Below, piece by piece: positions 60,729 through 64,000 of a stretch of 64,000 bases of DNA. The translations under genes were made by a program, and so were the position numbers. The notes below the pieces were generated by a model. The model saw nothing but the letters and a program-made list of their open reading frames with translations. It ran no database searches and had not been told where the DNA came from. Position 1 is the stretch's first letter. Every line of letters starts with the position of its first letter. The stretch is from Sulfoacidibacillus ferrooxidans (GTDB taxonomy: Bacteria > Bacillota > Bacilli > Alicyclobacillales > SLC66): NCBI RefSeq assembly GCF_022606465.1, contig NZ_JALBUF010000001.1, positions 558,001 through 622,000 on the forward strand. Reading direction: 5' to 3'.

Positions 60729-61259
60729 TTATCCATATAAAGATTCCCTTACCTCTTTAACCACCTTTGCAACATTGCCAAGGCAGCAAGAACCTTGTGG
60801 ATTATTGATTTCACATGCACAGCGACCTGCTTTAATATGCGCAGAAATGGATGATACGGCTGTACTTTGTCCATCTTCTTCAAGTTCAGTCTTTATTCGT
60901 ATACGATTCCACCCAAAGCAATAGCATACTTCCACCTGTTCATCCTGACTTTTTTGAAAGACAGCACGACGCAAATTCTTCAGGCGAAAATGTTGACCTT
61001 TAGTACCAAAATACACAATCTCACAAGAAGGAGATGCACAAAAGCGAAATTCTTGCTTTGGATCTAGTTCAGCCAATGCATTCGGTTGCAGCATACTTTT
61101 CACTGTAATAAGTCCAATCGATGTGCCACTTTGTTCACAACTAGGACATACCACCGGGTCTACATCTTCTTTTGTAACCACGTCGTTTACTTCTATTGAA
61201 CAACTCGCATCAGATGCTAATGCACCGTTGGTATCTGTTGAACTGCAACAATCAGACAC
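60729..61259 (-). CDS. CopZ N-terminal-like [2Fe-2S]/zinc protein lacking the HMA domain
   Basis: About 176-residue cysteine-rich protein. The core reads VVCPSCEQSGTSIGLITVKSML, RFCASPSCEIVYFG, EVCYCFGWNR and CACEINNPQGSCC, the layout of the N-terminal domain of Archaeoglobus CopZ, which binds a zinc ion and a [2Fe-2S] cluster. The usual C-terminal heavy-metal domain is absent. A Cys-containing N-terminal tail (VSDCCSSTDTN) adds more ligands. GTG 61259 has GGGGGGAG upstream. A role in copper or redox handling is inferred from the family only. No copper ATPase is adjacent. Confidence 0.72.
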   Translation of the reverse strand: MSDCCSSTDTNGALASDASCSIEVNDVVTKEDVDPVVCPSCEQSGTSIGLITVKSMLQPNALAELDPKQEFRFCASPSCEIVYFGTKGQHFRLKNLRRAVFQKSQDEQVEVCYCFGWNRIRIKTELEEDGQSTAVSSISAHIKAGRCACEINNPQGSCCLGNVAKVVKEVRESLYG

Positions 61260-61312
61260 GCGATCTCCCCCCTGCATGAATAGATAGATAACTCTTCATG
61301 AGATCATTCATC

Positions 61313-62524
61313 TCATGAAGAGTATGCAAAATGGGTAGCTTGCATGATATCTGCAAAAATATCGTCCGGATGTTCCAATCCGATTGCGATGCGCATGGTT
61401 CCTTCTGTGATGCCCATCGCTAGCCGTTCTTGTTCTGTTTGATTGCGATGAGATGCCACTACAGGATAAAGACATAATGTATAGACATCACCAATGGTGG
61501 TTGCGGAACGCACCACTTGAAGCGATCTCAAGAAATCATAGGCCTCCTTGCGCGCACCCTTCAACTCAATGGTAACTACCGCTCCACCTAGCTCTGCTGG
61601 CAATAGTTTTTTTGCAGTCGAAAAAGTTGGATGACTCTCTAGAAAAGGATGATAGACATGACGAAAATCATGTGTCGCTTCTAATCTTTGAGCTACGTTC
61701 CAGGCGTTTTGACACTGTCTTTCAAACCGAACAGAAAGAGTTTGTATGCCGCGATGTATCAGCCATGCTTCAAACGGTCCAAGAATTCCTCCGCGAAGTC
61801 TTAAATATTGGTGAAGCGCCTCCTCATAGTGCGCATGACCAGCTACAATTCCACCCATAGCATCACCGTGGCCACCGAGGTATTTTGTCGCACTATGCAC
61901 GACAAGATCTACTCCAAAAGATAACGGCTTCACCATAAGCGGTGTGGTAAAGGTACTATCTACAATAACCTGACAACCCACTTCATGAGCCATCTGCACA
62001 ATTTTGGGTGCATCTGCAACCTTCAACAGTGGATTCGAGAGAATTTCAAAAAGAAGCACTTTAGGTTGTTCTTTTAATAAGATAGCATGTAGTTGGTCGA
62101 GGTCAGTCAAATCCGCAACTACTGACTTCACACCATATTGCGACCATATTTTCCCGGCCAAATTAAGAGATGCACCATATAGATCGCGACTCAGTAAGAT
62201 GGTATCTCCAGCATGCAATCCTGCCGCAAACAGCGCTGCATCAATCGCTGCCATGCCAGATGATGTCGCAATAACAGTTTCCGCACCTTCTAATTGTGCC
62301 ATCGCATGGGTTAACCCCTCCACTGTAGGATTACCATGTCTAGAATAGGAAAATCCGTCCATCGTTCCACCCATAATTTGATCCAATTCTTCTGGTGAAT
62401 CTGCTACAAAACTTGTACTCGGATAAATGGCTAATGCAGTAGGATCTACGTTATGACGAACATTCCCTGCATGCACCAACATCGTTTCCACAGCCACATT
62501 GCGATTTTTGTATGTTTCTTTCAA
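61313..62524 (-). CDS. Cys/Met metabolism PLP enzyme (cystathionine gamma-synthase/lyase family)
   Basis: 403-residue fold-type I PLP enzyme. Signature blocks: FSYSRHGNPTVEGL, ATSSGMAAIDAAL, DSTFTTPLMVKPLSFGVDLVVHSATKYLGGHGDA with the PLP Lys in SATKY, and the C-terminal IRIAIGLEHPDDI-type end (RIAIGLEHPDDIFADI). Candidates include cystathionine gamma-synthase, cystathionine gamma-lyase and methionine gamma-lyase; they cannot be separated by eye. Start is TTG 62524 with GGGGG upstream. No S-box or T-box motif was seen in the preceding 212 bases (62525-62736), which hold no gene. Confidence 0.92.
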   Translation of the reverse strand: MKETYKNRNVAVETMLVHAGNVRHNVDPTALAIYPSTSFVADSPEELDQIMGGTMDGFSYSRHGNPTVEGLTHAMAQLEGAETVIATSSGMAAIDAALFAAGLHAGDTILLSRDLYGASLNLAGKIWSQYGVKSVVADLTDLDQLHAILLKEQPKVLLFEILSNPLLKVADAPKIVQMAHEVGCQVIVDSTFTTPLMVKPLSFGVDLVVHSATKYLGGHGDAMGGIVAGHAHYEEALHQYLRLRGGILGPFEAWLIHRGIQTLSVRFERQCQNAWNVAQRLEATHDFRHVYHPFLESHPTFSTAKKLLPAELGGAVVTIELKGARKEAYDFLRSLQVVRSATTIGDVYTLCLYPVVASHRNQTEQERLAMGITEGTMRIAIGLEHPDDIFADIMQATHFAYSS

Positions 62525-62736
62525 AAATATAGCCCCCTTATTTACAGTACATAATTAAGATCATAACAAAACATAAGTTACTCAACAACAAGTAATCATC
62601 TTGATTCTTTTAGCCAAATCGCCACATGCATATGGTGTATCCAAGTGCTCCTTTGCTCTCTGTAACATACCATCTATTCAATCGCTTGCAACCACTAGCA
62701 ACACATAAGGTGCACAACTTTTGCTAGATGCAAACC

Positions 62737-62940
62737 TTAGCTATGCGAGACAATCTGCTGTACTCGTCCAACCTGACCATCTTGCAATCGAACTTTGATC
62801 CCATGTGGATGTGTAGGCGATTTAGTGAGAATATCTTTTACAATTCCTCTTGTTCTCTTTCCAGAGCGTTGATCTTGTTTCAATACAATCTCCACTTCCA
62901 GACCTGCACGAATGTCACTGCGATTCTGTCCACTACTCAT
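62737..62940 (-). CDS. ywbE: YwbE family protein
   Basis: 67 residues: RSDIRAGLEVEIVLKQDQRSG, TRGIVKDILTKSPTHPHGIKV and RLQDGQVGRVQQI match the YwbE family, a small KOW/SH3-like protein of unknown role in Firmicutes. ATG 62940 with GGAG 9 bases upstream is preferred to 62949. It follows the pentapeptide gene by 18 bases on the same strand. Confidence 0.92.
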   Translation of the reverse strand: MSSGQNRSDIRAGLEVEIVLKQDQRSGKRTRGIVKDILTKSPTHPHGIKVRLQDGQVGRVQQIVSHS

Positions 62941-62958
62941 CGTATTCATCTCCAGCCC

Positions 62959-63564
62959 TTATTCCTCAACAAGTCCACCTAGTGCTTGCACGATCGCGAT
63001 TGCCTGTGAAAGATCCACATGCACACCTCGCAGATTAAGTGAAGCTAAGTTAACCCCATGAATCACTGCCCCCCTAAAATCAGCACCTGTAATGGTTGCT
63101 GTATCGAGGATAGCATTTGTTAAATCTGCTTTACGAAAATCTGCCTGTTGCAAATTGCACCCATAGAAATCAGCTTGTACAAGTTTTGCACCACGAAAGT
63201 TAATCTTCTTGAGATGATGCATGCGCAGATTTGCATATGCCCAATCTCCGCCGTGTATCATGATCCCCGAAAGTTTTGCCTCTTCAAACATAGAACCAGT
63301 CATTTTACAACCATGAAATGACGCATTAAATAAATTAGCCATGCGAAACTGACAATTTGTATATGCAGAGTTTTTATGTTCTGAAACGTTCATCCATGCC
63401 CCTTGGAAGTCACATTCCGAAAAAGTCGAACCTTCCGAACGACATTCCTTCATATCTGCTCCCCGAAAACTGCAACGAATAAAAGTACAGCGATAAAACG
63501 AACACTCATTGAAATCTTTACCATCAAACACCTCATCGGTGTACTCAACCTCACTCAAAACCAT
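62959..63564 (-). CDS. Pentapeptide repeat protein
   Basis: About 201 residues of A(D/N)LxX-type repeats forming a right-handed beta helix: for example ADMKE, ANLFN, ANLRM, INFRGAKLVQADF, NLQQADFRKADLTNAIL and ADFRGAV. ATG 63564 has GGAGG 7 bases upstream. Proteins of this fold can mimic DNA or bind gyrase; nothing here points to a target. Between ywbE and the nitronate monooxygenase-like gene. Confidence 0.9.
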   Translation of the reverse strand: MVLSEVEYTDEVFDGKDFNECSFYRCTFIRCSFRGADMKECRSEGSTFSECDFQGAWMNVSEHKNSAYTNCQFRMANLFNASFHGCKMTGSMFEEAKLSGIMIHGGDWAYANLRMHHLKKINFRGAKLVQADFYGCNLQQADFRKADLTNAILDTATITGADFRGAVIHGVNLASLNLRGVHVDLSQAIAIVQALGGLVEE

Positions 63565-63591
63565 GCACAAGCCTCCATACAACATCCGTCA

Positions 63592-64000
63592 TTACTCAAA
63601 AGAGTTCCCAATCTTCTTCGCGATGTCGTTTGCAGTTCCAAATATCTCAGCAAACAGCTCTGCGACAGTAGGCACACTATGAATTAATCCAATGCACTGT
63701 CCCGCCCAGGCGAACCCATCTTGCATATCCCCTTCAATTATAGCCCGACGATTGCGCTCACCTGAGATATATGGCCACAATTGGTCAAGTGTAGTTCCAC
63801 TTTGTTCCTCTTCAAGAATTTTTGTAACCCACGAAGAAGGCAGTACACGACCAGGTGCTCCAAGAGTACGTTTAATTACAACCGTATCCGTCTCTTGACC
63901 ATTCACCAAAGCACTTTTATAAGCCGCGTGTGCAATGCACTCCTTTGTTGCAATAAACCGAGTCCCCATCTCAATCCCCTCTGCGCCAAGTGCAAGCGCG
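63592..64000 (-). CDS. Nitronate monooxygenase-like protein, 5' part outside window
   Basis: C-terminal about 136 residues of a 2-nitropropane dioxygenase-like FMN enzyme. The frame continues past ATG 63969 to the window edge, reading ALALGAEGIEMGTRFIATKE, the family's FMN-phosphate block; the start must lie beyond 64000. Later blocks are KSALVNGQETDTVVI and GQCIGLIHSVPTVAEL. Transcribed toward the pentapeptide gene. Confidence 0.88.
   Translation of the reverse strand, partial: ALALGAEGIEMGTRFIATKECIAHAAYKSALVNGQETDTVVIKRTLGAPGRVLPSSWVTKILEEEQSGTTLDQLWPYISGERNRRAIIEGDMQDGFAWAGQCIGLIHSVPTVAELFAEIFGTANDIAKKIGNSFE

Noticed and set aside
62525-62736. S-box or T-box riboswitch before or near the Cys/Met PLP gene
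   Set aside because: None of the conserved riboswitch core sequences was seen on the correct strand.

Overview
The window looks like chromosomal DNA of a low-to-moderate GC, Gram-positive, endospore-forming member of the Bacilli. The supports are strong GGAGG-type ribosome binding sites with frequent TTG/GTG starts, a YdjO-type protein, tiny YjcZ-like transmembrane proteins, lipoproteins with Gram-positive lipoboxes, Tex and YwbE. The sulfolipid genes, many organic-acid/amino-acid permeases and a Met-rich secreted protein would fit an acidophilic Alicyclobacillaceae-type organism, but that placement is inference. I see no rRNA, tRNA, CRISPR array, prophage or complete insertion sequence.

Layout. 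1-6.0 kb: a molybdenum-hydroxylase cluster transcribed leftward (CoxG-, CoxS-, CoxL form II-, CoxM-like and XdhC) facing a MobA-like nucleotidyltransferase cut by the window edge. 6.2-7.0 kb: a chimeric remnant joining a lipoprotein signal peptide to the 3' third of a GH13 alpha-glucosidase. 7.1-16.4 kb: membrane proteins, a MerR-type regulator, an acyl-CoA synthetase, an M20 peptidase, an APC permease, a Met-rich secreted protein and small spore-type proteins. 16.4-22.3 kb: Tex, then a sulfolipid operon (SqdX-like, SqdB, GtrA-like) and YdjO. 22.3-28.4 kb: an ArsR-type regulator, an amino-acid permease, a ClC channel with CBS and TrkA-C domains, and aspartate 4-decarboxylase.

28.5-41.1 kb is a carbohydrate regulon: an operon for a family-5 binding protein, an Opp-type ABC transporter, a LacI regulator and a GH1 beta-glucosidase, plus a second operon with two sugar isomerase/epimerase-type proteins and a Gfo/Idh oxidoreductase. 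GAAAACGTTTTC-type operators lie at both promoters, so one LacI/CcpA-type protein probably controls both. 41.2-45.6 kb: a beta-propeller protein, an MBL-fold protein with an alcohol dehydrogenase, and a DsbA/FrnE-family gene. 45.9-49.2 kb: an ATP-grasp/alpha-E/transglutaminase operon. 49.2-64 kb: an Asp-box lipoprotein, a cyclophilin lipoprotein, a two-domain methyltransferase, PaiB, RNase Z, an enoyl-CoA hydratase, oligopeptidase B, a CopZ-N-like Fe-S protein, a Cys/Met-metabolism PLP enzyme, YwbE, a pentapeptide protein and a truncated nitronate monooxygenase.

The most striking observation is the FrnE-family gene (44931-45554, minus strand). Its reading frame extends upstream through one in-frame TGA that occupies exactly the first Cys of the CPFC active site, and a small hairpin with a G-starting loop sits at the spacing expected of a bacterial SECIS. 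It is either a selenocysteine-containing thiol oxidoreductase or a fresh nonsense mutation. Other items worth a second look are three paralogous four-helix membrane proteins, a shared RWAVxFL transmembrane module, a 168-bp MITE-like element, a perfect 28-bp palindrome next to paiB, and a nucleotidyltransferase-like/methyltransferase fusion. All functional statements come from reading motifs by eye; no database search was possible.
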